DNA of 64,000 nucleotides from GCA-003244245 sp035606945 (GCA_035606945.1 DATNDR010000035.1:1-64000), one strand, 5' to 3'. Shown: positions 29,909-39,082, counted from the first letter of the stretch. Made by a program: numbers and translations. Notes: generated from the sequence alone by a model not told the origin.

Positions 29909-30799
29909 CTATCGCAGCGGCAGGATGGTCAACGATCGGGTCGGCGCGGTCGGACCCCGATGAAAGCTCACCAGCGCGGTGCCGAAGACCGTGGATTCGG
30001 CGACATGGTCACGATGCCCCTCTGACGGCTCGATCTCACCGATCTGTAGACCCATCGAGGACACGATCGCCCCGTCGGCCCCAGCAGCGCGGACGCGCTG
30101 ATCGAAGCAGTGCCGAGCATCGGCACGCACGTGCATGACAAGCTCGGTGTAGCCGGCCACCTCGGTGTTACCGGCACCCCAGGATGCCTGCCGCTGCGTC
30201 GCCCAGTCGTCATGGCGCACCGCCACCGAGATCCCATAAATCACAGCGCAGGGCGCCCAGCCCGCCTGCACCAGCTTCGCCACGTCCTGGCCGGCCAGAT
30301 CGGTGGTGAATACCCGGCCCGGCCGGTGCCGGGACCGGGCCCGGACCGCAGTGCCCAACGCGACGAACTCCCGGTTGCCGCCACCCAGTTGGGACACCGA
30401 CAGCCGCACTCCCACGACGCCATCGGCATCCATCGCCGCGGCTTCCTCAGTCATCCGCTCCAGCGTCGTGCCGTAACCGTGGTAGAGCGCATCGACGTAG
30501 GGTCCGAACCCGACGAAACCGCGCGACCCCGACGACGTGACGGTCGGACCGCCGAGTCCAAAACCGCTGAAGCCCCCGATACCGACGATGCCGCCGACAT
30601 AGCCGCAGCCTCCGAAGCCGCTCCACCCGATGTGCTCGACGATGCAGCCCATCACCTCGCCAATCGGGTCGAAACCGACCGACTGCACCCCCACCGCACC
30701 AGGCACCGTCAACAACGACGTACGAAGACCGCTACGGGCGAAGCGCGCCATCCTCTCGGCGGCTACCGGCGGCAGTCCGCGGCCGTCCCACTCAGCCAT
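29909..30799 (-). CDS. Divergent tandem YbjQ-like protein
   Basis: 296 aa and related to its downstream neighbour. The first domain contains GFDPIGEVMGCIVEHIG, a Gly-rich insertion (GGCGYVGGIVGIGGFSGFGLGG) and EAAAMDADGVVGVRLSV ending FVALGTAVRA. The second contains GWAPCAVIYGISVAV, AAGADGAIVSSMGLQ and STVFGTALVSF. The Gly-rich insertion is unusual for the fold. First gene of a three-gene operon; divergent from the sugar operon with a 151-bp spacer. Confidence 0.78.
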   Translation of the reverse strand: MAEWDGRGLPPVAAERMARFARSGLRTSLLTVPGAVGVQSVGFDPIGEVMGCIVEHIGWSGFGGCGYVGGIVGIGGFSGFGLGGPTVTSSGSRGFVGFGPYVDALYHGYGTTLERMTEEAAAMDADGVVGVRLSVSQLGGGNREFVALGTAVRARSRHRPGRVFTTDLAGQDVAKLVQAGWAPCAVIYGISVAVRHDDWATQRQASWGAGNTEVAGYTELVMHVRADARHCFDQRVRAAGADGAIVSSMGLQIGEIEPSEGHRDHVAESTVFGTALVSFHRGPTAPTRSLTILPLR

Positions 30800-30950
30800 C
30801 AGAGCTCACCTCAGTTCACCGCGCCGTCCCCACCACCATAAGTGTCCGGTTGTGTCGCTGCCGCCGCGGTGCCTCGCCGATGGCCTTGTTCCCCTTCCGC
30901 AGGGTGATACCTTCGCCACGCAGTGAAACGTCGTCGGGGTAGGAGCAGAC

Positions 30951-32369
30951 ATGGCGCGCGTCGGACTGTTGACCTTCTCGGACGGACGTGACTTCGTCCA
31001 CACCGACATCAAGGCATTCACACTCGACGTCGAAGGCCGCATCGCTGCGGCGCTGGAGCAGGCCGGGCACGAAGTCATCCGCGCCTCGGAGCCGATCTGG
31101 ACCAACACACTGGCCACCACCGAGGGCCGCCGGGTGGCTGACGCGCGGCCCGATCTCACCATCTTCAACTACCCGGTGTGGGCGTTCCCGCACTTCTCGA
31201 TGCTCGCCGCGGCGGCCACCCCGGGCCCGCTGCTGCTGTTTTCCAACATCGACCCGCAGTTCCCCGGGATGGTCGGCATGCTTGCGGCCGGCGGGGGCCT
31301 GGACCAGATCGGCCGTGCCCACACCCGGGTGTGGGGCGACGTATCCGACGCGGGCGTGCGGGACCGCGTCCTGGAGACCGTTCGGGCCGCCACTGCGGTG
31401 TCCCGGCTGTCGGGCAGTACGTTCGGCCGGATCGGCGGGCGCCCGATGGGGATGTACACCGCGGTGGCGGACACCGACCAGTGGATGAGCGCGTTCGGGG
31501 TCGACGTCGAGGAGATCGACCAGTGGGAGATCGTGCGCCGCAGCGCCGCTGTCGAGCAGTCCCGGGTGACCGCCGGCCGGGAATGGCTGGAACGCCACGC
31601 CGGAAAGGTGCACTACGACGGCAAGCAGTTGACCCCGGAATTGCTCGAACGTCAGATCCGCTCCTACCACGCAGTGCGGGAGTTGATCGACGAGTGGAAC
31701 CTCGATTTCAGCGGGATCAAGGGCCAGCCCGAGCTCACCACGCACTTCACCACCATGGACGTCACCGAGGCGTTCCTCAACGACCCGTATGACTGGGAGG
31801 GCCCCAAGCCCACCCACGTGTGCGCCACCGAATCCGACATGGACGGCGCGCTGACCATGCAGCTGCTCAAGGGACTGTCCGGAACGCCGGTGCTGTTCGC
31901 CGACGTGCGGCACTACCATGCCGACCGCGACATCTGGGACCTGTGCAACTCCGGGCAGCACGCCACCTGGTTCGCCGCGCGCAGTGACGACCCCGTGGAA
32001 AACCTGCGGAACGTGCACCTTTATCCCGAGATCTTCTACTTCCCCGCCGGCGGCGCCTCAGTGTCGTTCTTCGCCGCACCCGGGCGCGCGACCTTCGCTC
32101 GGCTCACCAGGATCGGCGGCAGGTACCGGATGCATGTCGCGGGTGGCGAGTTCGAGCGTTACGACGACGCGACCAACGAGGCGCTGGCCCGGCAGTCGAC
32201 GTTCGAGTGGCCGCACGCGTTCGCCCGGCTGGACGTGGACGCCGACGAGTTCCTGTCCACATTCGGGGCCAACCACATCCACGCGATACCCGGCGATCAT
32301 GTCCCCGAACTGCGCGCGGTGTGCCGGATGCTCGACGTCGAATGGGCCGGGATGGGCACAGCTCGGTGA
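30951..32369 (+). CDS. L-fucose/D-arabinose isomerase family protein
   Basis: 472 aa, fucose/arabinose isomerase-like fold. It starts RVGLLTFSDGRDFVHTDIKAF, has a middle domain with the metal-site region (QPELTTHFTTMDVTEAFLND, CATESDMDGALTMQLLKGLSG) and a C-terminal domain with HYHADRDIWDLCNSGQHATWFA. Family members interconvert L-fucose/L-fuculose or D-arabinose/D-ribulose. GTAGGAG precedes the ATG. It is first in a tightly packed operon with an FGGY kinase, a sugar transporter and a GH172 enzyme, which favours D-arabinose as substrate. The exact sugar is inferred. Confidence 0.82.
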   Translation: MARVGLLTFSDGRDFVHTDIKAFTLDVEGRIAAALEQAGHEVIRASEPIWTNTLATTEGRRVADARPDLTIFNYPVWAFPHFSMLAAAATPGPLLLFSNIDPQFPGMVGMLAAGGGLDQIGRAHTRVWGDVSDAGVRDRVLETVRAATAVSRLSGSTFGRIGGRPMGMYTAVADTDQWMSAFGVDVEEIDQWEIVRRSAAVEQSRVTAGREWLERHAGKVHYDGKQLTPELLERQIRSYHAVRELIDEWNLDFSGIKGQPELTTHFTTMDVTEAFLNDPYDWEGPKPTHVCATESDMDGALTMQLLKGLSGTPVLFADVRHYHADRDIWDLCNSGQHATWFAARSDDPVENLRNVHLYPEIFYFPAGGASVSFFAAPGRATFARLTRIGGRYRMHVAGGEFERYDDATNEALARQSTFEWPHAFARLDVDADEFLSTFGANHIHAIPGDHVPELRAVCRMLDVEWAGMGTAR

Positions 32370-32376
32370 GTACGCA

Positions 32377-33879
32377 GTGAGCCTGCTGCTCGGTGTCGAC
32401 ATCGGCACCGCCAGCTCCAAGGGCGTGCTGGTCCGCGACAACGGCACCGTCGTGGCGACCGCGACGCGTGCCCACGAGGTGTCGATGCCGCACCCCGGCT
32501 GGGTGGAGCACGATGCGCAGGCGGTGTGGTGGGCGGACTTCAGGGCGATCACCCAGGAGCTCACCGCGGCGGCGCACGAGCCCCTCGCCGCAGTCGGGGT
32601 CAGCGGCATCGGCCCGTGCGTGCTTCCCGTGGACGGCAACGACCGTCCACTGCGGCCGGCAATCCTCTACGGGGTCGACACTCGCGCCCAAACCCAGATC
32701 GAGGAACTGAACGGGACGTTGGGTGAGCAGGCCATCCTGGAGCGCTGCGGGTCGATTCTCACCTCGCAGGCGGTCGGACCCAAGCTGGCCTGGCTGCGTG
32801 CGAACGAGCCCGAAACCTGGGCAGCCAGCCGTCGCTTCCTGATGGCCAGCAGCTTCCTGGTGCACCGCCTCACCGGCAACTACGTCCTGGATCATCACTC
32901 GGCCAGCCAGTGCACCCCGATGTACGACCCAGTTGAACATCGCTGGATCGAACAGTGGGCTGAGCTGATTGCTCCCGGTCTGGAGCTGCCAGCACTGCGC
33001 TGGCCGTCGGATGTCGTCGGGGAGGTGCACCCCGCCGCTGCCGAGCAGACCGGCATCCCGGCGGGTACGCCGGTGGTGGTCGGCACCATCGACGCGTGGG
33101 CGGAAGCCACCAGTGTGGGCGTGACCGCACCCGGCGATGTCATGCTGATGTACGGCACGACCATGTTCCTCGTCGAGGTGCTCGACCGCCCGCGTCGCAG
33201 CCCCGATCTGTGGGGCACCGTGGGCACCTTTCCCGGCACCCACAACTTCGCGGCCGGGATGGCGACTTCCGGCGCGATCACCGAGTGGATCCGCAAGCTG
33301 ACCGGCGAGTCCTCGTTCGACCCGCTCGTCGCGGAAGCCCAGCAGTCGCCACCCGGTGCGCACGGCCTGCTGATGTTGCCGTACTTCGCCGGCGAGCGGA
33401 CCCCGTTGTTCGATCCGGACGCCCGCGGCGTGCTGATCGGGCTGACCCTGCGGCACACCCGCGGGGACATCTACCGGGCCGCTTTGGAGGCCACTGCCTA
33501 CGGGGTGCGCCATAACCTGGAAGCCATGCGCGACGCGGGCGGCCAGTACCACCGGCTGGTCGCGGTGGGCGGCGGCACCAAGGGTGGGCTGTGGACGCAG
33601 ATCGTCTCCGACGTTCTGAATGCCCCGCAGCAGCTGCCCCGCCAGACGATCGGCGCATGCCTGGGTGACGCGCTGCTCGCCGCAATCGGGATCGGACTGT
33701 CACCAAAAGTAACGCAGTGGAATCCCATCGCGATCACCATTGAGCCGCGTCCTGAAACCGCGGCGGCCTACGAGAGCTATTACGCCCTCTACCGGCAGCT
33801 GTACCCGAACACCAGAGATATCGCGCATGCCCTCGCCCGGGAACAGCGGGCGGGTCACTCATGCATCGGAGGTAGCTGA
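32377..33879 (+). CDS. FGGY-family carbohydrate kinase (ribulo/xylulokinase-like)
   Basis: 500 aa, typical for FGGY kinases. The N-terminal phosphate motif is LLGVDIGTASSKGVLV; substrate-side residues follow (PHPGWVEHDAQAVWW; VGVSGIGPCVLPVD). The C-terminal ATP domain has MLMYGTTMFL, YFAGERTPLFDPDARGV and VAVGGGTKGGLWTQIVSDVL. It phosphorylates a ketopentose or related sugar in the cytoplasm. GTG 32377 starts 7 nt after the isomerase stop. With that isomerase, the expected product is D-ribulose 5-phosphate, though xylulose or fuculose kinases are not excluded. Confidence 0.88.
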   Translation: MSLLLGVDIGTASSKGVLVRDNGTVVATATRAHEVSMPHPGWVEHDAQAVWWADFRAITQELTAAAHEPLAAVGVSGIGPCVLPVDGNDRPLRPAILYGVDTRAQTQIEELNGTLGEQAILERCGSILTSQAVGPKLAWLRANEPETWAASRRFLMASSFLVHRLTGNYVLDHHSASQCTPMYDPVEHRWIEQWAELIAPGLELPALRWPSDVVGEVHPAAAEQTGIPAGTPVVVGTIDAWAEATSVGVTAPGDVMLMYGTTMFLVEVLDRPRRSPDLWGTVGTFPGTHNFAAGMATSGAITEWIRKLTGESSFDPLVAEAQQSPPGAHGLLMLPYFAGERTPLFDPDARGVLIGLTLRHTRGDIYRAALEATAYGVRHNLEAMRDAGGQYHRLVAVGGGTKGGLWTQIVSDVLNAPQQLPRQTIGACLGDALLAAIGIGLSPKVTQWNPIAITIEPRPETAAAYESYYALYRQLYPNTRDIAHALAREQRAGHSCIGGS

Positions 33880-35282
33880 TGGTCGCGCCTGCGTTCCTAA
33901 GCCGAGTGAGCACCCGACGCGTGTATGCCTTAGGGGCGCTGGCGGCGGTGCTGTTCGGCTACGACAACGGCATCATCGGCGCGGCGCTGCTGTTCATCCC
34001 GCGCGATCTGCCGCTCACCCCCTGGCAGGAAGGTGCGGTGGTCAGCGCCACGGTGCTCGGGGCGATGGTGGGTGCCTTGGGCAGCGGCCCCGCGGCCGAC
34101 CGCCTGGGACGGCAGCGAATCCTGCTCGCCGCAGGAGTGGTGTTCACCGTCGGCGCCCTGGGTGCCGGTGTTGCCGCGACTGTCACCATGCTGGTGGCGT
34201 TCCGTTTCATCTTGGGATTGGGTATCGGCATCGCGTCGGTGCTGGTGCCGCTGTACCTCGCCGAGATGGCTCCGGCCGCCGACCGCGGCGCGGTCACGTC
34301 GCTGAACCAATACATGATCATCGTGGGAACGGCCCTGTCGGCGGCCCTCGGCTACGCGCTGGCCTTCGCCGGCTCGTGGCGGTGGATGTTGCTCATCGGC
34401 GTGTTCCCCGCAGTCGTGCTGGTGGTCGGCATGCTCGCCATGCCCGACACTCCCCGATCACTGATCCGGCGCGGACAGGACGAGAACGCCCGCGCGGTCC
34501 TGATCGGTTTGCGCGGAGACACCGCGGCCGCCGAGCGTGAATACGCCGAGATCACCGCACTCGAACGCCAGCAGCACAACACCCCCACCCTCGCCCTGCT
34601 GTCCGCTCCCTGGGTGCGCAGGCTGCTGCTGCTAGGCGCCCTGCTGGCGGTGTTTCAGCAGATCACCGGGATCAACGCGATCGTGTACTACGCCCCGACC
34701 ATCCTCACCGGCTTCGGGGTCTCCAAGACCACCGCGTTGCTGTTCGGTTTTCTCAATGGATTGGTGAACATCGGGACCATCGCGCTGGTCGTCCGGTCCA
34801 AGGTCGTTGACCGGCGAGGCCGTAAACCCGTCCTCCTGGCCGGCCTGGTGGGCATGTCGGCAAGCCTGGTCGCTATCGGCGCGGCAGTGCTGATCCTGCC
34901 GGTCGACTCGACGGCGCTGTTCGGCATCGCGGCAGCTGCGTTCGTGCTGTTCACCAACACCTTCTCGGCGACCTGGGGCCCGGTCCTGTGGGTGATGCTG
35001 GCCGAGATCTTCCCGCTCGCCGTCCGAGGCGCCGCGATGGCCATCGCCACCCTCTTCAACTGGCTAGCCGCATTCGTCATCTCACTGACCTTCCCCAGCT
35101 TCGTCGCATTCGCCGGCATAGGTAGCGCCTTTATCGTCTTTGCCGCCATCGGCGTCGTGCTCTTCCCGGTGGTGTGGTGGATGGTGCCGGAAACCAAGGA
35201 ACGCAGCCTGGAATCACTGGAAGCGGCATTTCGGGACAGCACCGGAATCCGGTTCACGGCACGCACCGGAGGTACGGCATGA
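33879..35282 (+). CDS. MFS sugar porter (sugar:H+ symporter)
   Basis: 467 aa with 12 predicted membrane helices. Sugar-porter signatures are clear: DRLGRQRILL after helix 2, the PDTPRSLIRRGQ linker between halves, QQITGINAIVYYAPTIL in helix 7, the KVVDRRGRKPVLLAG loop and PETKERSLESLE at the end. It should import the sugar or small glycoside used by this operon. The ATG shares one base with the kinase stop, and its stop overlaps the GH172 start. Confidence 0.92.
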   Translation: MVAPAFLSRVSTRRVYALGALAAVLFGYDNGIIGAALLFIPRDLPLTPWQEGAVVSATVLGAMVGALGSGPAADRLGRQRILLAAGVVFTVGALGAGVAATVTMLVAFRFILGLGIGIASVLVPLYLAEMAPAADRGAVTSLNQYMIIVGTALSAALGYALAFAGSWRWMLLIGVFPAVVLVVGMLAMPDTPRSLIRRGQDENARAVLIGLRGDTAAAEREYAEITALERQQHNTPTLALLSAPWVRRLLLLGALLAVFQQITGINAIVYYAPTILTGFGVSKTTALLFGFLNGLVNIGTIALVVRSKVVDRRGRKPVLLAGLVGMSASLVAIGAAVLILPVDSTALFGIAAAAFVLFTNTFSATWGPVLWVMLAEIFPLAVRGAAMAIATLFNWLAAFVISLTFPSFVAFAGIGSAFIVFAAIGVVLFPVVWWMVPETKERSLESLEAAFRDSTGIRFTARTGGTA

Positions 35283-36364
35283 CCGTCAATTACGGGCCGT
35301 ACGGTTCGAGCCTGCGTGACCTGCCGCGGTTGCGCAGCACCCGCAGGCGGCGCGCATCCAGCTGGGACCGCACCGGGGGCAATGACGACCGCATCACCCT
35401 TGAACCGGGATACAGCGCCACCCTGGCCGATGTCGAGGGTGCGGGAACGATCAACCACATCTGGGCGACCGTCGCCAACGAACGGATGATCCGTGACCCG
35501 TGGATGCGTGAACCCGATTACCTCCGCCGGCTGGTGCTCCGCGCTTACTGGGACGGTGAAGAGCACCCGAGCATCGCCGTCCCGCTCGGCGACTTCTTCG
35601 GAGTCGGGCACGGCCGCACCACCAACTTCGTCTCCGCACCGCTGCAGATGAGCCCCGAGGACGGTAAGGGCTTCAACTGCTTTTTCCATATGCCGTTCGG
35701 CGCAGGCGCCCGGCTGGAAATTACCAGCGAGCTGGCGGACGAGAAGGTGTTCTTCTACTACTACATCGACTACGAGGAGCTTGACGAGCTCGAAGACGGA
35801 ATCGGTCGATTCCACGCCCAATGGCGTCGCAGCAATCCGTGTTCGGGGGCAGAGGAAGGTTCGGAGACCAACGCCGAGTTCCTGCTCTCAGGAGAGAATC
35901 TCGACGGGAAAGCGAACTACACCATCCTGGAGGCGACCGGCCGCGGGCATTACGTCGGTTGCGTGCTCAACATTCACAACCTTCGCGACACCACCGAGTG
36001 GAACTGGTACGGCGAGGGTGATGACATGATCTTCGTCGACGGCGAGACGTGGCCGCCGACCCTCCACGGCACCGGTACCGAGGACTATTTCAACACTGCA
36101 TGGTGCCCGACACAGACCTACCATGCGCCGTATCACGGCATCACCTTGCCTGGTGGCGACAACTGGAGCGGGCAGATCAGCCTTTACCGATTCCATATCG
36201 AAGATCCCGTGCCGTTCGAGCGATCGATTAGGGTCAGTATCGAGCACGGGCATGCGAACAAGCGCAGCGACGACTACTCTTCTGTGGCGTACTGGTACCA
36301 GGCCGAGCCGCATCTGCCCTTCGATCTGGATCCCGTCGCCAAACGCGTGCCACGAACCCGGTGA
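35279..36364 (+). CDS. GH172 (DUF2961) glycoside hydrolase
   Basis: 361 aa. The DUF2961 fold is recognised from TINHIWATVANE, LRAYWDGEEHPSIAVPLGDFFGVGHG, FNCFFHMPFGAGARLEITSE and especially FVDGETWPPTLHGTGTEDYFN, whose Glu residues are the likely catalytic or near-catalytic acids. Characterised GH172 enzymes act on fructofuranosides or on D-arabinofuranosides, including mycobacterial arabinan. There is no signal peptide, so it should act in the cytoplasm on an imported short saccharide. GGAGG precedes the ATG, which overlaps the transporter stop. Last gene of the operon. Confidence 0.85.
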   Translation: MTVNYGPYGSSLRDLPRLRSTRRRRASSWDRTGGNDDRITLEPGYSATLADVEGAGTINHIWATVANERMIRDPWMREPDYLRRLVLRAYWDGEEHPSIAVPLGDFFGVGHGRTTNFVSAPLQMSPEDGKGFNCFFHMPFGAGARLEITSELADEKVFFYYYIDYEELDELEDGIGRFHAQWRRSNPCSGAEEGSETNAEFLLSGENLDGKANYTILEATGRGHYVGCVLNIHNLRDTTEWNWYGEGDDMIFVDGETWPPTLHGTGTEDYFNTAWCPTQTYHAPYHGITLPGGDNWSGQISLYRFHIEDPVPFERSIRVSIEHGHANKRSDDYSSVAYWYQAEPHLPFDLDPVAKRVPRTR

Positions 36365-36455
36365 CTGAAGTGGTGACCAGACCAACGGGAAGGTGGCCAG
36401 GGTGCCTGGGATGAGCACATCGATGACAGCGTCGGCCGCCAAGGCAACTTGATAT

Positions 36456-36980
36456 TCAGGCCAGGCGCAGAGGTGGTCGCGGCAGTGGGCGGCTGCGCAC
36501 CACCACAGTAGTTCCGACGGGCGTGTGGTCGATGGTGACCTTGTCGGCGCAGGCGCTCATGATCGCCATGCCGTGGCCGCGGTTGCCACCGAGCATGGCG
36601 GGCGGTATCCAGCGACCGTGGTCGCGGATGGTGAACTCGACGTGCCGGACGCCGTCAGCGTGGGTGATGACTTGTCCGTGCAGTTCGATGGTGCCCGGCG
36701 GGGTCAGCGGGAAGCGGGTGGTGTCGTCGGCGGAGATGCCGTAGCCGTGTTCGACACTGTTGCTGACCGCTTCACTGATGGCGAGAACCAGGTCCTCCCG
36801 GTGGGCCCGAGACCACCGGTGCGCGGTCAGCCACCGCCGGACCCGGTCCCGGGCTATCGAAGGAGCGACCCATTCAGCAGCCAGGACAGCCTCCATCGTG
36901 GCCGGGGGCGCGGTGGGCGTATCGGCCCGCGCCGCGTCGGCCCGCCGGGGCCGGTTGTCCTGATCGGAAGGTGGGGACAC
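36456..36980 (-). CDS. Anti-sigma regulatory factor (HATPase_c_2 serine kinase)
   Basis: 174 aa from GTG. After a ~30-residue charged, Pro-rich tail comes the GHKL ATPase: N-box DLVLAISEAVSNSVEHGYG, the G1-like IRDHGRWIPP and the GNRGHGMAIMSACADKV lid. Such RsbW-like kinases bind and inactivate a sigma factor or phosphorylate an antagonist. It lies 12 nt after the STAS protein gene on the same strand, forming a classic partner-switch pair. No sigma factor gene is nearby. Confidence 0.88.
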   Translation of the reverse strand: MSPPSDQDNRPRRADAARADTPTAPPATMEAVLAAEWVAPSIARDRVRRWLTAHRWSRAHREDLVLAISEAVSNSVEHGYGISADDTTRFPLTPPGTIELHGQVITHADGVRHVEFTIRDHGRWIPPAMLGGNRGHGMAIMSACADKVTIDHTPVGTTVVVRSRPLPRPPLRLA

Positions 36981-36992
36981 GAGCGTATGGTT

Positions 36993-37433
36993 TCAGCCTT
37001 CGGCGATAGGTGCATCGCCACCGGCGAGTGCATGATCAACACTGTGGTAGAGCGCGAGGACCTGATCCAGCCCGACGATCTCAATTGGTCTGATCACCGG
37101 GCGAGTCGCGTCGACCACGATCCGCAGCGGCAGCAAACCGCGATGGTGCACCGCTTCGTCGGCGCTATTCCGCAAGATCCGCAAGCCTGGCGAACCGAGC
37201 AGTGTCACGTCAGTGAGATCGACCACCAGCAGCCGGCCGTCCAGCCGGTCGAATGCCTCCGCGATCGCGGTACGCAGACGAGACGCAGTAAGGCCGTCAA
37301 CGTCGCCGCTGACGGTCAGGACGATCGCACCGTCCTGATCGGACGACCGCACCGTCATCAATTGCTCGCGATCGGGCCGTTCACTGACGTGCTCGCCCCC
37401 ATCCGGCGTCCGCTCATCGCTGGCAGGCTTCAC
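36993..37433 (-). CDS. STAS-domain anti-anti-sigma factor
   Basis: 146 aa. A ~30-residue N-terminal extension precedes the STAS domain, which starts about AIVLTVSGDVDGLTASRLRTAI and includes LLVVDLTDVTLLGSPGLRILRNSA, where the Ser before Pro-Gly is the phosphorylation site of this family. In its unphosphorylated form it should bind the kinase encoded 12 nt downstream. An internal ATG at MTVRSSDQD could be the true start, since the upstream residues are not conserved-looking. Confidence 0.87.
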   Translation of the reverse strand: MKPASDERTPDGGEHVSERPDREQLMTVRSSDQDGAIVLTVSGDVDGLTASRLRTAIAEAFDRLDGRLLVVDLTDVTLLGSPGLRILRNSADEAVHHRGLLPLRIVVDATRPVIRPIEIVGLDQVLALYHSVDHALAGGDAPIAEG

Positions 37434-37495
37434 AGCAGCGCACAGTACCGGACGCAGGTCTGCCCCCTAGATCACCATTTGCCATCGTGTTGCCC

Positions 37496-37547
37496 AGTTC
37501 GACACCATGGTTATCGGCTGGCGGCCGCGCAGCCGTGGTGTCGAACT
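37496..37547 (-). terminator. Strong inverted repeat, probable terminator
   Basis: AGTTCGACACCA (37496-37507) pairs perfectly with 37536-37547, and the stem can continue about five more pairs including G-U. It lies after the zinc-ribbon gene and before the STAS gene, all on the minus strand, so it can end the upstream transcript. No T-tract follows. Confidence 0.55.
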
Positions 37548-37609
37548 CGGCGGACAAGAGGCTGCCCGCCTGTTCTGGCGCTCAACGGTAACGCGCGAAG
37601 CCCAGATGG

Positions 37610-37828
37610 TCAGGCTGGCCGGGCGGGCCACTGCGGGTCGTCGGCATCCTTGGAGCGGCGACCGACACCATTGCCTGTATCAATCCACCAGCAGGTGTGG
37701 CATTGCGGACATTGGACGTGTACCAGGTTGGCGTCCGAATCGAGCAGGTACAGGCCATCCTTATGCGAGCAGTGCGAACACGGACGCCAGACCTTCCGGC
37801 CGGGGTGCACCTTGGGGTCAAGAACCAT
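37610..37828 (-). CDS. Small zinc-ribbon protein
   Basis: 72 aa. Two CxxC pairs, CSHC (about residues 16-19) and CPQC (about 38-41), separated by a short hairpin (LYLLDSDANLVHVQ) form a zinc ribbon. Such small ribbons bind nucleic acid or protein; no function can be given. ATG 37828 is preceded by GGAGG at good distance, so I prefer it over the longer frame starting at 37897. Its 5' end overlaps the end of a decayed CBS-domain gene by 11 bp, implying the two were once adjacent coding units. Confidence 0.7.
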   Translation of the reverse strand: MVLDPKVHPGRKVWRPCSHCSHKDGLYLLDSDANLVHVQCPQCHTCWWIDTGNGVGRRSKDADDPQWPARPA

Positions 37829-38060
37829 TGAAAATACCTCCACGCGTTTCCCTGTCGACCGACAGCGCCTCGGTGAAAGCGCCCACCGGTGGATCACTGA
37901 GGGCCCGCGCCACGTCGGCCAGCGCCATAATACCGATCATTTTCTGGCCATCGATCACTGGCAGCGCCGGACCTGGTGACGGCGCATGGTCGCCGGCATC
38001 TTCTCGGCGGCGTCACCAGCGCCGACTGTGACAGCTCCACCCTGCGCGGACTCACAGTTT
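37818..38060 (-). pseudogene. Frameshifted remnant of a CBS-domain protein
   Basis: In one frame the DNA reads VTVGAGDAAEKMPATMRRHQ then VRR; the continuation LPVIDGQKMIGIMALADVAR follows only after a shift of frame near 37957. Together these give a clean second CBS domain of the kind found in short two-CBS actinobacterial proteins. The first CBS domain and the start are missing. I read it as N-terminally deleted and frameshifted, so not functional. Confidence 0.72.
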
Positions 38061-38185
38061 GTTGTCTCGCCACATACCGGCAGTGAGCCAATCGGCCGAC
38101 TCCCTCCAGAGGGCTGGAGTTCCTACCAGCTCAGGCTACCCGCACGCACCTCGTCGAAACATCCGCCGCACATCCGCCACCGGCC

Positions 38186-39082
38186 TCAGCCCACGTACCG
38201 GCGAGCCGGCGAGTGCCGTTGCGGCTCCTCTAACAGCTGCAGACCCTGCTCCACCGCTGCCGGCACCACTCGGCGTTCCCGAAGCACCCACGCCAGACCG
38301 CCTAACGCCTCGGCGAAGGCCACCACGCTGGCCCGGTCTCGAGGTACCGAGCGCAGCATCGTGGCGGTCCGCCGCAGCGCGCTCGGTAATGGACGGCGCA
38401 GCCACGCGGTCCACAAGGTGTTGCGGATTCCCAGCTGCCGCCGCCGGCGCGGGTCCCGGCAAACCGACGGTTCATGCTCGATCACCACGTCTGGTGTCCA
38501 GCACATCCACCACCCGGCAGCGGCGAGGTCCAGGGCGAGCAGCTCCTCCTCACCACCCAGCCACAGCCGGGACGAGAACCCACCGACCTGCCGAAATGCG
38601 GCGACGCGAAACATACTTGCCCCGGCGAGCACGCCGAGCAGAGCCGGGCCGGGCAGCCACGCCGGCCCCGGTATCGGAGAATTACGCAGCTCAGGGGTGA
38701 TGGGATCCTCGATCATCGCTGGAGCCACCAGGATCCGGCCGGTCACCGAGGCCAGTTCCGGATGCGCGTCGAGCAGGTCGGCGGCGCGGGTCAGGGAACC
38801 GGGCCGCCACCGGGTGTCGTCGTCGCAAAATGCCACATAACGCGTATTGATGCTGCCAACCGCGAGGTTGCGGCCGACGGCACCGAGGTTGCGGGCACTG
38901 CGCAACAGCGTTACCTGACCGAAGCGTTTAACGACGGCGTCGGCGGTGTGGTCAGTAGAACCGTTGTCCACGACCACCACCGGAGCCTGGTCCGGCAGTG
39001 CAGTCATCCGCTCCAGGGTGTGTAACAGCTCCGCTTTGCGGTTCCGGGTGATGATCACCACGGTGACCCTGCCGCCGGTCAC
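38186..39082 (-). CDS. Family 2 glycosyltransferase
   Basis: 298 aa, GT-A fold. The nucleotide-sugar region is VTVVIITRNRKAELLHTLE, then VVVVDNGSTDHTADAVV, and the metal-binding acidic triplet is AFCDDDTRW. The acceptor-side Trp/Glu loop reads GGEEELLALDLAAAGWW. It transfers a sugar from a nucleotide donor; rhamnosyl- or related transferases have this form. It overlaps the second, homologous GT2 gene by ATGA, so the two are cotranscribed, leading away from the heptose gene cluster. Confidence 0.9.
   Translation of the reverse strand: MTGGRVTVVIITRNRKAELLHTLERMTALPDQAPVVVVDNGSTDHTADAVVKRFGQVTLLRSARNLGAVGRNLAVGSINTRYVAFCDDDTRWRPGSLTRAADLLDAHPELASVTGRILVAPAMIEDPITPELRNSPIPGPAWLPGPALLGVLAGASMFRVAAFRQVGGFSSRLWLGGEEELLALDLAAAGWWMCWTPDVVIEHEPSVCRDPRRRRQLGIRNTLWTAWLRRPLPSALRRTATMLRSVPRDRASVVAFAEALGGLAWVLRERRVVPAAVEQGLQLLEEPQRHSPARRYVG

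Noticed and set aside
34688..35821. 377-aa minus-strand frame across the sugar porter and GH172 genes
   Set aside because: It is a shadow of two well-supported plus-strand genes and shows no domain.
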